DNA from: Wurfbainia villosa
Taxonomy: Eukaryota > Streptophyta > Magnoliopsida > Zingiberales > Zingiberaceae
Direction of reading: 5' to 3'
Assembly: GCA_025175895.1 (NCBI GenBank)
Contig: JAKLTH010000283.1
Span: 2,232,001 to 2,296,000 of the forward strand
Length of the DNA: 64,000 nucleotides
Shown piece by piece: positions 1 to 12,101 of the stretch. The notes beneath the pieces are model-generated. The model saw nothing but the letters and a program-made list of their open reading frames with translations. It had not been told where the DNA came from and searched no databases. Position numbers and translations under genes: made by a program. The number at the start of each line of letters is the position of its first letter. Position 1 is the first letter of the stretch.

Positions 1-500
1 TAGAGCATAAATTCAATATTTGACAAAGAGCTCGATAGCATATTCACAAATTAACGAGCAAGTTGAAGTTATTAATCGAGAATTGGTTCGAGGTATTAAG
101 ATTAAGCTTGATCGTATCAAAGGAAGTTAGATTGAGGAGTTGTCGAGCATTTTTTGAGCATATAGAACCACTCCCCAAGAAAGTACAGGAATGACACTAT
201 TCCTGGTATATGAAATTGAAACAGTGGTCCCGATCGAAATTGACTTTGAGTCACCTCGGATCAGTTCCTATTATCAAGGCAACTCATAAAGGCAATTGAT
301 CGAGCTGGATCCAGTAAGTGAAATAAGAGTTAAAGCAACAATTCGGCTCATGGCTTATCGACTGCGAATAGTTAGACTTACAACAAAAATGTAATTCCTC
401 GCTCCTTTTAAGTAGATTGTATGGAAAAAGCTATAGCCTATAGGAGATGTGGGAAAGTTGGAATCCCGATGGAATGGACCTTACTAAATTAGTTAGAAGT
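1..500 (+). pseudogene. Decayed Ty3/gypsy integrase C-terminal tail
   Basis: Across shifting frames on the plus strand the stretch reads like the end of a plant Ty3/gypsy integrase. A segment resembling the LPSVLWAYRTTPR region lies near 130-180. A degenerate TPF.LVYG / E.VVPVEI block lies near 190-240. An I/VPRSF.V.DLVWKKA block lies near 385-440, and a GK..P.W.GP-like end near 450-480. Stops and frameshifts interrupt it throughout and no ORF is intact. The rest of the polyprotein would lie left of the window. The lineage cannot be fixed, though the wording of the IN tail resembles the Tat/Athila side of Ty3. Confidence 0.7.
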
Positions 501-568
501 TTAGCTCGGATGATTATCATCTACAAGACGAAAGTGGAAAGGAACTCAAGTGGCCTTGAAATGCATTT

Positions 569-1934
569 TGTTCAGGATCAGACGTCGCACTAGAAGGGGT
601 GAATAGCGACTTTGTAATTTTTCGCTCGATCGTGTCGTACTCATCTACAATCGTTAATAATGCGCAATAGAAACAAAATAAAGCATAAACGAAAGAAAAG
701 CACAAGCACAACAATATGATTTATGTGGTTCGGACCTAGGGTTTCTACTCCACAGGTTGAGCTCTAGTTGAGTTTTACTGATGTATATCACCACTATCAT
801 ACTTCTCCTACTCAGAATGATACCGGATGTGAAAAAATCTCTTGCAAAATCTTACAACAATAAAAATGCAACCAAATATAAAATATAAGAACAGAGAACT
901 AAACACTTTACAAGAAGTGAACTTTGTTTGCTTGATCTTTGATTGTTTTAGATTGCTCTTGAATGTTTGGAATGTAACAATATTTCCCTTTCAAAATCAC
1001 CCCAAAAACACTTGTCGAAATCCTCCATGAGTTGCTCCTTTTATAACCTATAGTTGGCTGATTTCGTGCCCAGCAGTCGACTGTCAAAAGACACCAGTCA
1101 ATTGCTCCCTTATCCGTTGTCTCATAATGGACTAATCTACATTGTCATTCCAGCCAACTGATACCTTAGCAGTCAACTTCCCTTATCAGTAGTCGATTGT
1201 CAACCTAGTAGTTGACTGTCAACCCAATATCCGACCAGTCGACTGATCATAATCTCAGTCGACTACTCTGTGTCAACCAGGCTCTCGAGTGCCAAACACT
1301 CGGCCAGTTGACTAGTCCATAATCCCAGTTGATTAGTAAACCTCATACATGAGGTTTGACCCAATTATGATCCCATCATACTTGATTGATCACCCTTAGC
1401 CTAGACCTAAGCCTTGTAGCCACCTCCATCAGCCTCACGCCTCTCGGATCTCTCAAGTCTGTGACTCTTCATCCTTCGTGTTAGCCTTCAGGTGCTTCCA
1501 TCGGCTATGTCATGCTAATTGGGTCTTTTGTCAAGGTTCATTTGGACTTATGTTGCTAACACCACATGCTTGAACTTTACGTTGTCAACACTATACCCTT
1601 GGACTTTCAAATTGCCAAGATCCATTCTTGGACTTTCCAATTGCTAAGACCATTCTTAGACTTTTTATGTCAAGACCATGTTTGGACTTTTCATGTCAAG
1701 TATCCAAACTTAGACTTTTCATGTCAAGTATCTAAATTTGAACTTCCAAAGTTGATTACTCCAATAATCTCTCTCATATAACTTTGGATATCTCAATCAT
1801 CTACTAGTCATATGGTCAACATATAGTCAAACCATACAATTAGACAATGGTCAAACCCATTGTCAAACATCAAAACACTACTCGAGTCCCACTCAAGTTT
1901 AGTTAACATTGACCCGAGGCTTGTTGCACCAACA
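569..1934 (-). repeat. LTR of the truncated minus-strand element
   Basis: The minus-strand LTR starts with TGTTGGTGCAA at 1934. It runs through the short-unit minisatellite (GGACTTT repeats, 1580-1750), a block homologous to 12590-12690, and a segment homologous to the LTR end (CTAGA.GGGGTGAATAGCG near 588-605). It is about 1.37 kb long, against 1.51 and 1.57 kb for the complete element. The stretch 1070-1340 holds many variants of the palindrome CAGTCGACTG. The outer end near 569 is less certain because of divergence. Confidence 0.8.
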
Positions 1935-3490
1935 ATCTCTTCCTTTTTGATATTTGATAATACCTTTAAGTTAAGCTAACAATAACCCAACTTAACTCTT
2001 CCAATGTCAAAGCTTAGTGATAGTTTATCTAACTTAAACTTCACTTCTCCCCCTTTGGCATACATCAAAAAGACTATCAAGGATTTTTAATGTCTCATCT
2101 CTCAAAGAGATCCTACATTCTTCCCCTTGGTTCAAAAATATCTTAGATGTCTTCACCCTTCTCAGTGATATGTTTCATATCACTAAATGAGAGGTAATCT
2201 ATAATAAAGGTTTACAAAACCCTCACTTCTCCCTTTTGGTCAAAATTGCATCCATCATCCCAAGATGGACACACTCCCCTTAAAAGCTTGCTCCTCTTTG
2301 ACCATTGTACTAACAATGCCCTTGGAAAGTTCCTAAGCCTATAGAAAACTTAGGCCATCGAAAATAAAGGTAAAAATTCAAACTTGAACTTTTAACTTCC
2401 CTTAAAATTTGATACTCCACCAAAAAAAACTCTCCTAATCATTTCCAATATTTATTACACCCTTCCAATACTTTCCAAAGTATATTCTAGAGTTAGGAGA
2501 CATTAGGATACTTAAAATTGCTGATACATGACTAAACAAATTTTGTTCAGCCCATATCAAACACAACAGTCGACTGAAATACCACCAGTCAACTACCCAA
2601 AGCGGCAGTCGACTGGTTTTTGAAATTGTATAAATCAATTTCAAAATATGAGTTTTAAAAATGTATAAGTAAATATACGTATTTTGAAAAATCATGAAAA
2701 TTCATACGCACATTACTTATATGAAATACAATGAGTGAAAAATAATTTTAAATTAAAATACTCATTAAATTGAAGCATTGATATAAAATTCAAAATCATT
2801 GAAAACTTTAATATTTTTTACCTAACTTTATGCCAACTTGTTCAATGGTGATTGCGATCAAAAGATAGACTTCACTAAAATTTTCTAAAATGATTTTAAA
2901 ACTTTATTTTGAACCGTGATCTATGAACTAGATATTTATGACTTATACATTAGCTTTCCTTATGATTCATCAATATATTATAAATTTGAGTTCATTTAGA
3001 TGTAAGAACTATGCACCTTAAACTTAACTCATTTTTCTAACATCTCATATGTGTCTAGAGTGTATCAATACCCACACATATCAATTTAATATTTTTGTGA
3101 GATGTGGATTTTTGTTCTTCCTTATCTAAGGTCTCATACATTTTATCTTAACAACTCTATTTGATTCTCTTATCATGGGACTTCAAATCATGTCATTTTC
3201 TTTAGTTTCATTTTAATTATTATAAATGTATGGAATATGATCATGACATACAATGATTGCATAATTTAAAATATTTATTAATAATCATGATGTCATGACA
3301 TAAATATAAATCTAAATACAAACATAACATATTAACTTAACATTATCATGATATTTTATATAATCAAATAAAATATGATGTTATGATATGACATATGACA
3401 AGCAAAGCATGATAAATAAAATATAAATATATAAGAATACTTAAATTTCGAGTCTAATTGCTATTTACTAAGATTAAACCCTATTTTGTC
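569..3490 (-). mobile_element. 5'-truncated minus-strand copy of the gag-only LTR element family
   Basis: Read on the minus strand this is the 3' part of the element that is complete at 12102-18869. About 1.55 kb of the non-coding 3' internal region (3490 down to 1935) leads into a PPT-like AGAGATTG junction and then one LTR. The match covers the block around 3000-3130 (homologous to 16030-16150) and the block around 3300-3450 (homologous to 15690-15790). The gag region and the 5' LTR are missing, so homology stops at about 3490. The copy is clearly diverged from the complete element and is therefore older. It has no coding capacity. Confidence 0.85.
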
Positions 3491-3990
3491 GTAATATCTC
3501 CACAACTGTCTTGGTACAACCCTTTAGCCAATTGTTGTCTCCACACCACATCAGTAAGCAATCTTGATGCAGTCGGGTCATATTCAAGACAAATCGTCAG
3601 TGTCCAGACCCAGTACATGTACCCAGCATCAACGCACAAGTACCTTCAACCTACCTCCTCTGTCGCCACCGCCACCGGAGATGATTAATCTGGCTAGACC
3701 ATCACTCTTGCTACAGCAGCAGCAGCCCATGGCATTGATACAACAATAGCTGCCTCCATCGGCGACGCCACCCCTGGCCATGAACCAACCTATGCCGATA
3801 AACTAACCACCACCTCAGTTCACCTTTCAACAATCAGTCCCTCTAAATTATAGGCCACTGCAATCACCTGACATGACATTTTACCATTAGACGCTGAAAC
3901 TCTTCTAACCACCATAACACTCACTAAACCTAAATGTGGATGTTTTGTTATGTGAGCTGATAAAAATGACAGAATACAATGTTTTTTTAC
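3491..3990 (+). pseudogene. Decayed Pro/Gln-rich coding-like stretch
   Basis: In one plus-strand frame from about 3570 to 3960 the DNA reads as a Pro/Gln-rich protein (PPLSPPPP, LLLQQQQ, a PPPQFTFQQS-like block) with in-frame stops. Several stops sit where CAG or CAA would give Gln, as expected from C-to-T decay of a once-coding sequence. No domain is recognised. It starts just past the broken end of the truncated retroelement, so it could be a captured gene fragment or part of another element. No function is assigned. Confidence 0.35.
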
Positions 3991-3999
3991 AGGTTACAA

Positions 4000-4310
4000 G
4001 TTGCAATTTGACATCTCAAGATTGGCATGCAAGGTCGTCGGAACATCCTCCTCATCGCTATTGTATGGATCCCTCTTATCCCCAAGGGGATGACGTGGTG
4101 ACTTAGGCACGGTGGTGCTTGCAGATTTGGCGTGGATCGATTCTGGAGGAGGTCTAAAGTTCTTTTCTGGATTCAGATGACCCCCGTGTGTCTTGACCAT
4201 CACGTCAATGCTCATAGGATCCTCCGTGATTTACCTCTCTCACAATGATTATGGCACAGACCAGTGAAGATCGCTAGATTGACAGTTTTAATCTTTACCG
4301 GCTTACATAT
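4000..4310. repeat. Dispersed repeat copy
   Basis: The segment around 4210-4300 (CCGTGATTTACCTCTCTCACAATGA, then AGATCGCTAGATTGAC) closely matches 59985-60055 and more weakly parts of 11620-11700 and 58765-58860. It is one copy of an unnamed dispersed family. A minus-strand open stretch at 3994-4215 has no recognisable domain and probably belongs to the repeat. Confidence 0.5.
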
Positions 4311-4381
4311 CCCTCTTCCCTACCTTTTTCATGAAGCTTGTAAGACTATAATTTAAGAACTGCCAAGAAGGTGTTAAACTA

Positions 4382-4567
4382 GAACATGGATTCTCACCTC
4401 CTCACTATGAACTCTATTACTCGAGAAGTCGAGAACTTGTATCGATAACTCCTCAACATGAACATGGATTCTCACCTCCTCAACATGGACCCTATTACTC
4501 GAGAAGTCGAGAACTTGTATCGGTAACTCCTCAACATGAACATGGATTCTCACCTTCTCAACATGAC
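4382..4567. repeat. 78-bp tandem repeat, about 2.4 copies
   Basis: Units begin with GAACATGGATTCTCACC at 4382, 4460 and 4538, a constant 78-bp period. Each full unit contains CTCGAGAAGTCGAGAACTTG. The array directly abuts the broken 3' end of the zinc-finger pseudogene at about 4590. Confidence 0.85.
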
Positions 4568-4589
4568 AATTAATTGAACCCTACTAATG

Positions 4590-5138
4590 ATCACGAGCCT
4601 GCCGCCGAGAGCCTGCCTGCTCGAGAAGCTCACGTCGCAGAATCTGCACTTGTACTCTGTGCTCGCCGCTTTCCTTGTGGCTGTTTCTTCACCATTGCTG
4701 GTCGTCTTGTTCTTGTTGTGGCTCGCCGTGTGCCCTCCGAGCACTTGATGGGAAGAGAAGACCCTGAAACAGAGGCTGCAGAGGTAGCTCCTCTCCCCTG
4801 TGGCAAATGAGCCGGCGAAATTTTGTTTCAGGTCTGAGCTTTTTGATCCCCTGGTGACTTGGGTGACTCGACGCCGCCGCGTTTTGCTCTGATTCGAGCT
4901 TGTCCGGACCGTAAAGATCGGATCTTGGAGAGGCGAGAAGCATCATGCCGACGACGACTTCATGTTGATGGAGTCGTCCATTTGGGACGCAGTCGGCCTT
5001 GAGACAGCCACCGGCGTCCGGTTCACGCCTCGGTAATCTCGTTCCGGGTGGCACCGGAGGTGGTCGTACAGAGATTGCGCTCATGCCATCCGCCATGATC
5101 CGAGCTCCAACGAATACCTGCGGAAGCATACAAGTCAA
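4590..5138 (-). pseudogene. Broken C2H2 (QALGGH-type) zinc-finger gene
   Basis: On the minus strand one frame carries two plant-type C2H2 fingers. The first (about 4790-4720) reads YLCSLCFRVF..HQVLGGH.ASH, with the Cys pair and both His in place. The second (about 4655-4600) reads YKCRFCDVSFSSRQALGG, then loses its His pair where sequence homology ends near 4595. An upstream Pro-rich, likely N-terminal part (5138 to about 4815) is open in another frame, so a frameshift near 4800-4815 separates it from the fingers. Plant proteins with spaced QALGGH fingers are usually nuclear transcriptional repressors (ZAT-like C1-2i group). With a frameshift and a missing zinc ligand pair this copy is most likely non-functional. 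An unseen intron could explain the frame change but not the lost finger end. Confidence 0.7.
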
Positions 5139-5470
5139 AGAAGCAAAACATTTACATCTCTGATCATTATCGACGAACTCGGTGCGATCAAAAGAACTAG
5201 ATAAAAATCGTAATTAATTTTTTGAGCTTGTCCGATTGAAGATGGAAGAAGTCGAATTTTTTTTTTTTAAAATAAAGGGATTGAATGCAAATGATGTTGG
5301 ATATTGGATCTTAAAAGATTAATATGGTTTACCATTTTGAAAAGAAAAATTGAGGTGTCATCAATCGATGAAAGTCTAAATTGATTTCAAAATCGAAATC
5401 TACGTTTCGAGTAGATGAATCTAAACTATTCATTTGTTCAAAATCGATTATGGGTGAATGAGAAATTAAT

Positions 5471-5790
5471 TGTTAAAGTTAGCCTAAAATGTTATTAAAG
5501 GAAGTAGGGAGAGCAATAGTCTCACATTGGAAATTCTAGAGAGGATTTACTTCCTTATATGTGTTGCCGTGTTAATTAAGTTAACTCAAATAAACACAGA
5601 TACTCTCATCCAATGGGCAAGTAGGTGCTCTGAAAGGTTACAATCTTCCAGGTCTAATGGCTGAGATTAAAAGATTTGATGAAAGGTTACAACTCTTTAC
5701 ATCTAATGGCTCAGATGAAACTCACCAAAAGACACTTCACCTCTTCACCTGGTATAAATAGAATCCTTAGATAATGGATAAGAGTGTTAG
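5471..5790 (+). repeat. LTR-like fragment with TATA box
   Basis: The segment begins TGTTAAAGTTAG, contains a CTCACATTGG block common near plant Copia LTR starts, an internal imperfect direct repeat (GGTTACAA.CT..., near 5636 and 5686), and a TATAAATA at 5753. No PBS, partner LTR or coding region accompanies it. It is probably an old LTR remnant. Confidence 0.4.
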
Positions 5791-8700
5791 GAAGGAAATA
5801 GATATTTGTGCTTATATTAGAATTAAGTAATCATTTAAATATTTTTTTTTAAATAAGCTCGTTAAATTAGAAGGAGTAATCGATAGAGTAATCAGTTAAT
5901 AATTGAATCGAATCGGTTAAATTAAAAAAAATGAACAAATTTGAAATAGATATGTGTGCTTATATTAGAATTAAGTAATCATTTAAATATTTTTTTTAAA
6001 TAAGCTCGTTAAATTAGAAGGAGTAATCGGTAGAGTAATCAGTTAATAATTGAATCGAACCGGTTAAATTAAAAAAAATGAACAAATTGAATCGATCGAA
6101 TTTTTTAATGAAAATTGAACACACTGAACTTATAAAAAATTGATTTATTCGGCCGAAAATCAAAATAATCTATTTTTTCATTATCAGACGATTAACTATG
6201 TTCAATCGATTGGTGTGAAATATTAATCGATTGATGATGAACAATCGATTAAAAAGAATTACGACTTTGAAATTCGATTCAGAATTATCAATTGATGATT
6301 AAAATATTGCAGTCGACTAAGGATGGATAATTTAGTATATTCGATTAAATTTAATTTTTAAATTCAAAATCTGAAATTGAATCGAATTAATCAATAATTT
6401 TTATAAAAAAAATTGAAATTTTAAATTAATCGAATCAAATTTTTTATTTTAATCTATTGAGTATGTAATCGATAATTTACTAGACCGTAATTACATGTGA
6501 ACAAAGTTTCAATATATGATTATATTAAATATAAATTTTTAAAAAAAATTAATTATTTGATTAGGCACATAATAATTTTTTTAGCTAGAACTGGTATTGT
6601 CCTATGAAATTTAGGATTTCCTCTTTTCTCTACCAAACATTGCTTCTTCCAATTGAAAATAATGGAATCAGACGTCTTTTACTTCACAAATCCAACTGTC
6701 AATTTTTAAAAAATGTCTCTCTCGAATAAAAAGTTGAAAAAAATTTACTTTTTTGTTCGACTGCCAAATACCTTGCCTTACTTTAATATGTGAGGATCTC
6801 CTTGAGTTGTCTAACTGGAAGGAAAGTTGTTTTTCTGCTTCATCCTTTATCGATTTCTTGGACTTCTGACTATGCTCAACCCCTTGCCTCGCGCCTCGAC
6901 TTCTCCATGCCTAATAGCTCAGAGCGTTTCGAGATTTCGACCTTTTGAGTACTCCTTGTGCCTCTCAACTCTTCGTGACTTTCAACTCCTTGGAATGTTG
7001 ATTTCTCATGCTCCCTCACCTCGGATTCCAACCTTTTTATTGTCTAGCCCATTCTATTTAAAGATCCAACCCATAACCTCTTCTATCGGTATCAATGCTA
7101 ATTAAGATTATGAAAATCATCTTTGGAAAACTATAAAGTTTGAAATTTTAGTGACTTAAATCTATATTTTTTTTAAATAAAGTAAATCAAAATAATAATG
7201 AATAATAAAACTCAATATAATGAACATTACTAATTAAATTTGAAATTTATATAAAATGATATTTGTGCAATTTGTTGGACAATACTGACATAGTTATCAC
7301 AAAATATACTGCGAAATCAATACTATAATTAAGTAACTATTTCTTTTTCATTTCTCTTTTCAATCTCCGATCAACAATTGATAAATCTATTGAGTATACA
7401 TGAATACTTGCGTACTTCGCAAGCAATATATTTATCAAATTCAAAGTGAATTCGACAACGAAAATATTATGATGTAATAGATTTTTAAGGATATTGAATA
7501 GTTACGGGAGTACGAGATAAAAGAAATTTAAAAACTTTGAATAATGTATATTTATTTATTAATTATAGATAGAGAGAATAAGTAATTGATCGAATTAATT
7601 AAATCAAAATTGAACAAATTTAAGGTTTTTTGAATAAACCAAATTGATCGAACTTTTCAAAAAAATCGAATAAAATGAACTAATAAAAAATCAATTAATT
7701 CTATCGAAAAAAAATTAATCATCAATCGATTGATATTTAATATCAATATGACTCAATATGTCCAATTGATTGATGTGAAATATCAATTGACTGATAAAAA
7801 ATAATCGATTAAAATAAATTATGATTTTGAAATTTAATTCGGAATCCTTAATTAACTGTTAAATAAACATAGCAATAATGATAGATATTTCGATTTACTT
7901 GATTAAACTGAATTTTTAAATTTTAAAATCAAAATGGAATCCATTAAATCAAGTTAATCGATATTTTTTATAAAAATTAATTTTGAAATTAACTGATATT
8001 TGACTACATTCTAATTATAGATATCGGATCGGAGTATATTAAATATAAATTTTAAATTTTTTTATTAATTAAATTATCTTAGTTACCAATTAAATTTGAA
8101 ATTGATACAAAATGGTGTCTATACTTATATTAGAATTAAGTAATAATTTAAATATATTTTTTTAAAATAAGCTTATTAAAATATTTATTTATTAATTATA
8201 GGAACAAAGAGCAATCTATTAATAATCTAACTGATTAAATCAAAACAAAAAAATGAACTTTTTTTTGAAAAACGGAATCGATCGATTTTTCAATGAAAAT
8301 CAAACAAACTAAATTGATAAAAAAAACAATTAATTCAGTTGAAAATTTTTTCATCACCAGTCGTACTAATCAATTGATGATAAACAATTTATTAAAAAGA
8401 ATTACGACTTCAAAATTTGACTTGGACTTATAAGTTAAAATATATCAATCGATTAATGATGAACAATTTGACTTTCTCAATTAAATCGAATTCTTAAATT
8501 CAAAATCTGAAATCGAATTAATTAATATATTTTTTTTATAAAAAAATTGAATTTCTAAATTAAGCGAATCAAACTTTCGATTTCGATATGTTCAATAGGT
8601 TAATTATATTTGACCCATATTTTACTAGGCTCTAATTACAGGTGAACCAAGTTTCGATATCTGATTATATTAAATATAATTTTAAATATTTTAATTATTT

Positions 8701-11040
8701 TGCTAGGCCTTTAATGTTTTTCTTATTTTAATTGGAACTATCATTATCTTCCGGTATATAGGAGTTCTCTTATCTTCTATCATATTTCATTACTTCTTCC
8801 AAATGAGAATGATAGACGTCTTCTATTTCACAAGCATCTTGACTGTCAATTTTTGAAAAACATACCTACCTCGCATAAATATTGATCGCATAAATATTGG
8901 AAAAGTTTATACTTCTTCATCTGATTTCCAAACTCCTTGCCTTATTATGAGACATGACAATTGGATCTTCTCAAGTTGCCTGACCTGAAGGAGAGCCTCT
9001 CACGTCTCCTATCCCACTTCGCCCGTCACCAACTTCTTGAACTTTTGATTTCTCATGAGCCTAACTCCTCACCTCAGGTCTCGACTTCTCTATGCCTGAT
9101 AGCTCAGAGCTTCCCCAGCTCTCACCTTCTGTGATCTCCTGACTATTCACCTTGAATTTCAATTATTATTTAGCCCATTATGTTTAAAGATCCGACCCAT
9201 AGCCTTTTTTATCTGTATCAATACTAATTAAGATTACAAAAATTATCTTTAGAAAACTAAAAGTTTGGAATTTTAGCGTTTAAATCTATATATATTTTTT
9301 TAAAAACAGTAAATTAGACTAATAATGAATAATAAAACTCAAAATAATGAACATTACTAATTAAATTTGAAATTAATATAAAATATTGTTTGTGCAACTA
9401 GTTGGACAATACTCATACAATTACCATAAAATATATAGACCCCAAAATCAGTATTATAATTAAGTAATTATTTTATTTTCATATCTATTTTCAATCTTCA
9501 ATCAAGAACAAGATGATTTATTCATTCTCAATATTTTTGTTAGTCGATTTTATTGTCAACATGAAGAAAATTAATTACGATAAATATTCACTTTATCAAT
9601 ATCTGAATGTGAGAACTGACACTCGGCGTTTGACGGAGATTGATCTTGCCTTTCACGTCGGATTGCACTTACAAAAAAAAGGGAAGAGGAAGTAGGAAGA
9701 AAAAAACTGATTTTTTCTAAAGATTTAATGTAAAAGGCAGGAGTTTTAATAAATTCATGTGACGAAAACTAGACGAAAACGAAAATAGTGTTGGGCAGGA
9801 AACTAAAGGTGTCGAGTCAATACCAGATCAATTGTTTTTGAATGAACAATTGATTAATAATTGAATCGATTAAATTGATTAAAATAAAATTGAATAAATC
9901 AAATTTTTTGATAAATCGAATCGACTAAAATTTTCAATGAAAATTGAATTGATAAAAAATCAATTAATTAAATTGAAAATTAACCGATTGAATTTTTATC
10001 AATGGTTGATTGATGATGATGGATGAGATATCAGTTAATATATTATTAATCGATCGATTGAAATTTATCAATCGATTGATATGACAAATCAATTGACTGA
10101 TGGATTTCGATTTAATTTGATCGATTATTTTTATTTCGAAATCGAAATTGAATTTAATTGAATAAATCGATATTTAAACATAAATACATTTTCAAATAAA
10201 TCAAACTAAATATATGAGTTCAATCGTTCGATTGGTTTATTCGATTTATTTGAATTTTTATTCGCCCTTAGCTTTGCTTACCATCGCCTACATTTTTGGA
10301 AGTGGAGCTACTGCAAAAATAACAATAAATGAGTGACCGATACTTAATAAAATTGATATTAAATCAAAATAATAAACATTAGTAATTAAATTTGAAATAG
10401 ATATAAAATAGTGTTTATGCTTATCTTAAAATTAAATAATTATTTTTAAATAAGCCAAATAAAATATTTATTTATTAATTATAAGTAGGGTGAGTAATTG
10501 ATTAATAATCAAACTAATTAAATTGAAACTATAACTTTTTTTAACAAATAGAATGACCGAACTTTCTAATAAAAAATTGAATCAATATTTAAATAATCAA
10601 TTTTTTCATTATCATCGACCGATATTTCACATCAGTCGATTGATCATCTATGTTCAATCAATTGATATGAAACATCAGTGGATGGACAATCGATTAAAAA
10701 GAATTACGATTTTGAAATTCGATTTGTAGTCATCAATTAATTGTTATGTGTTACAACTGTTTTGTCTGCTAAAATATAACAGTTGACTGACGATTAACAA
10801 TTCAATTTACTCAATTAAATTGAATTCTTAAATTTCAAATCGAAAACTAAACCGATTAAATTGAATTAATTAATTTTTTTATTTCTAAATCATCAATTAA
10901 ATTGAACTTTCAATTTCGATCGGTTAATTAATTTAATCGATATTTTATTTACCATAATTATAAGTGAACAAAGTTCCGATATTTAATTATATTAAATATA
11001 AATTTTATTTTTTGTAATAATTAAATTATCTTAGAGTTTT
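5790..11040. repeat. AT-rich array of ~2.2-kb degenerate direct repeats
   Basis: A block at 6600-7370 (PPT-like and Pro-rich text, a GTTGGACAATACT... stretch, AATTAAGTAACTATT) recurs at 8750-9500, an offset of about 2.15 kb. Each is flanked by blocks full of ATCGATT and AATTGAA words, at about 5800-6520, 7540-8050, 8110-8700, 9800-10260 and 10380-11010. These flanking blocks share a stretch of the form ATCGATTAAAAAGAATTACGA. The pattern is X-Y-X, X-Y-X, X. No convincing coding sequence is present; the open stretch at 6827-7105 is not conserved as an ORF in the second copy. I do not recognise the family. Confidence 0.7.
5795..6089. repeat. 148-bp tandem duplication
   Basis: Two near-identical copies start with GAAATAGATAT at 5795 and 5943, period 148 bp. 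They differ by only a few substitutions and a 1-bp poly-T change, much less than the surrounding array, so this is a recent duplication. Confidence 0.85.
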
Positions 11041-11599
11041 TTTATAAAAAAATATCATTTTAACTCTTATAGTTGTTTTTCTTTTGCTCTTAATAAAAAA
11101 TAAAAATACAACGCACGTGAAGTGAAGTGAGAGAGAAATTTAAAAAGATACATTACACAAAAAAAATTAATTATAATTTCACCTTATATTTATTAATTGA
11201 ATTGTTAAAATGTTTTTTAAATAAACTTTTCTATATTTTAGCCTTATTTTAAATTTATCAATTGAATTATTAAACATACAACTATTGTAATTGATTAAGT
11301 TTTAAAATCAAAGTTCTTAAATTCTTCATAAATTTAAACGTCAATGAACTTTAAAAATATATATTGAAAATAATTTTTTTTTCTTTACTTAAAGATAGAA
11401 TGAATATGAAATGTTCTAGGATCAATTTACTTGAAAAGGTAAATGGTTAAAAAGTTGAAAAAAAAAGTAAATGTAAATAAAAGAAAATTTCATTTTTCTA
11501 CTTTTCAATCTTTCAAAGAAAATTAACCATAAAACAAAGATAAGAGCCTAAATAGAAAATCCTTGTCAAGAAAAAAAAGTACTATGGGTAATAAAGATA

Positions 11600-12096
11600 A
11601 AGATACATGTTCTCTGGTGTAAAGGTTGAAATCCGTCAATCTAGCGGCACCTACTGACCCGCTCCTGAATTATCGTAAGGGAGGTAGATCATGGTAGACC
11701 TTTGGCTCTTGAGACTAATAACTAACGCATGGAGGGACGACACCCTTGCATTTGCGAGGAAAAAATTGTACTGAGTAAACTTTTTAGAGAGACTAGCCCA
11801 ACCGTCAAAACGACCCCATATCAAAAACCCCCGAGGAAATTTTTGAAGGCATATTACCACTGTATTGATAAGAGTACCTGGTCGATCCAGTATCTCAGTC
11901 AACAAAGACTTGTTACGATGAGGACTTGAATTTGGAACCTCATACAACACATGTCTTCATACTTACCACTTGGGATAAGGCACTTCGACTAAGATACATG
12001 TTCTCGATTCTTATATAGAAGAAGAAAGAGGTGAGCATATGGGGGCTTAAATAGAAAAATTTTAAATTTTTATTTTTTTAACAAGAAAAATATGAG
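11600..12096 (+). repeat. Dispersed repeat copy, unnamed family
   Basis: From about 11620 the text (GTTGAAATCCGTCAATCTAGCG, then a CGTAAGGGAGGTAGA stretch) is a more complete copy of the sequence seen decayed at 58765-58940. Short pieces of it also occur at 4250-4300 and 60030-60060. It is moderately GC-rich compared with its flanks. The open frames at 11651-11950 and 11729-11929 overlap on opposite strands and show no domain. It lies just upstream of the complete LTR element. Confidence 0.45.
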
Positions 12097-12101
12097 TTTT
12101 A

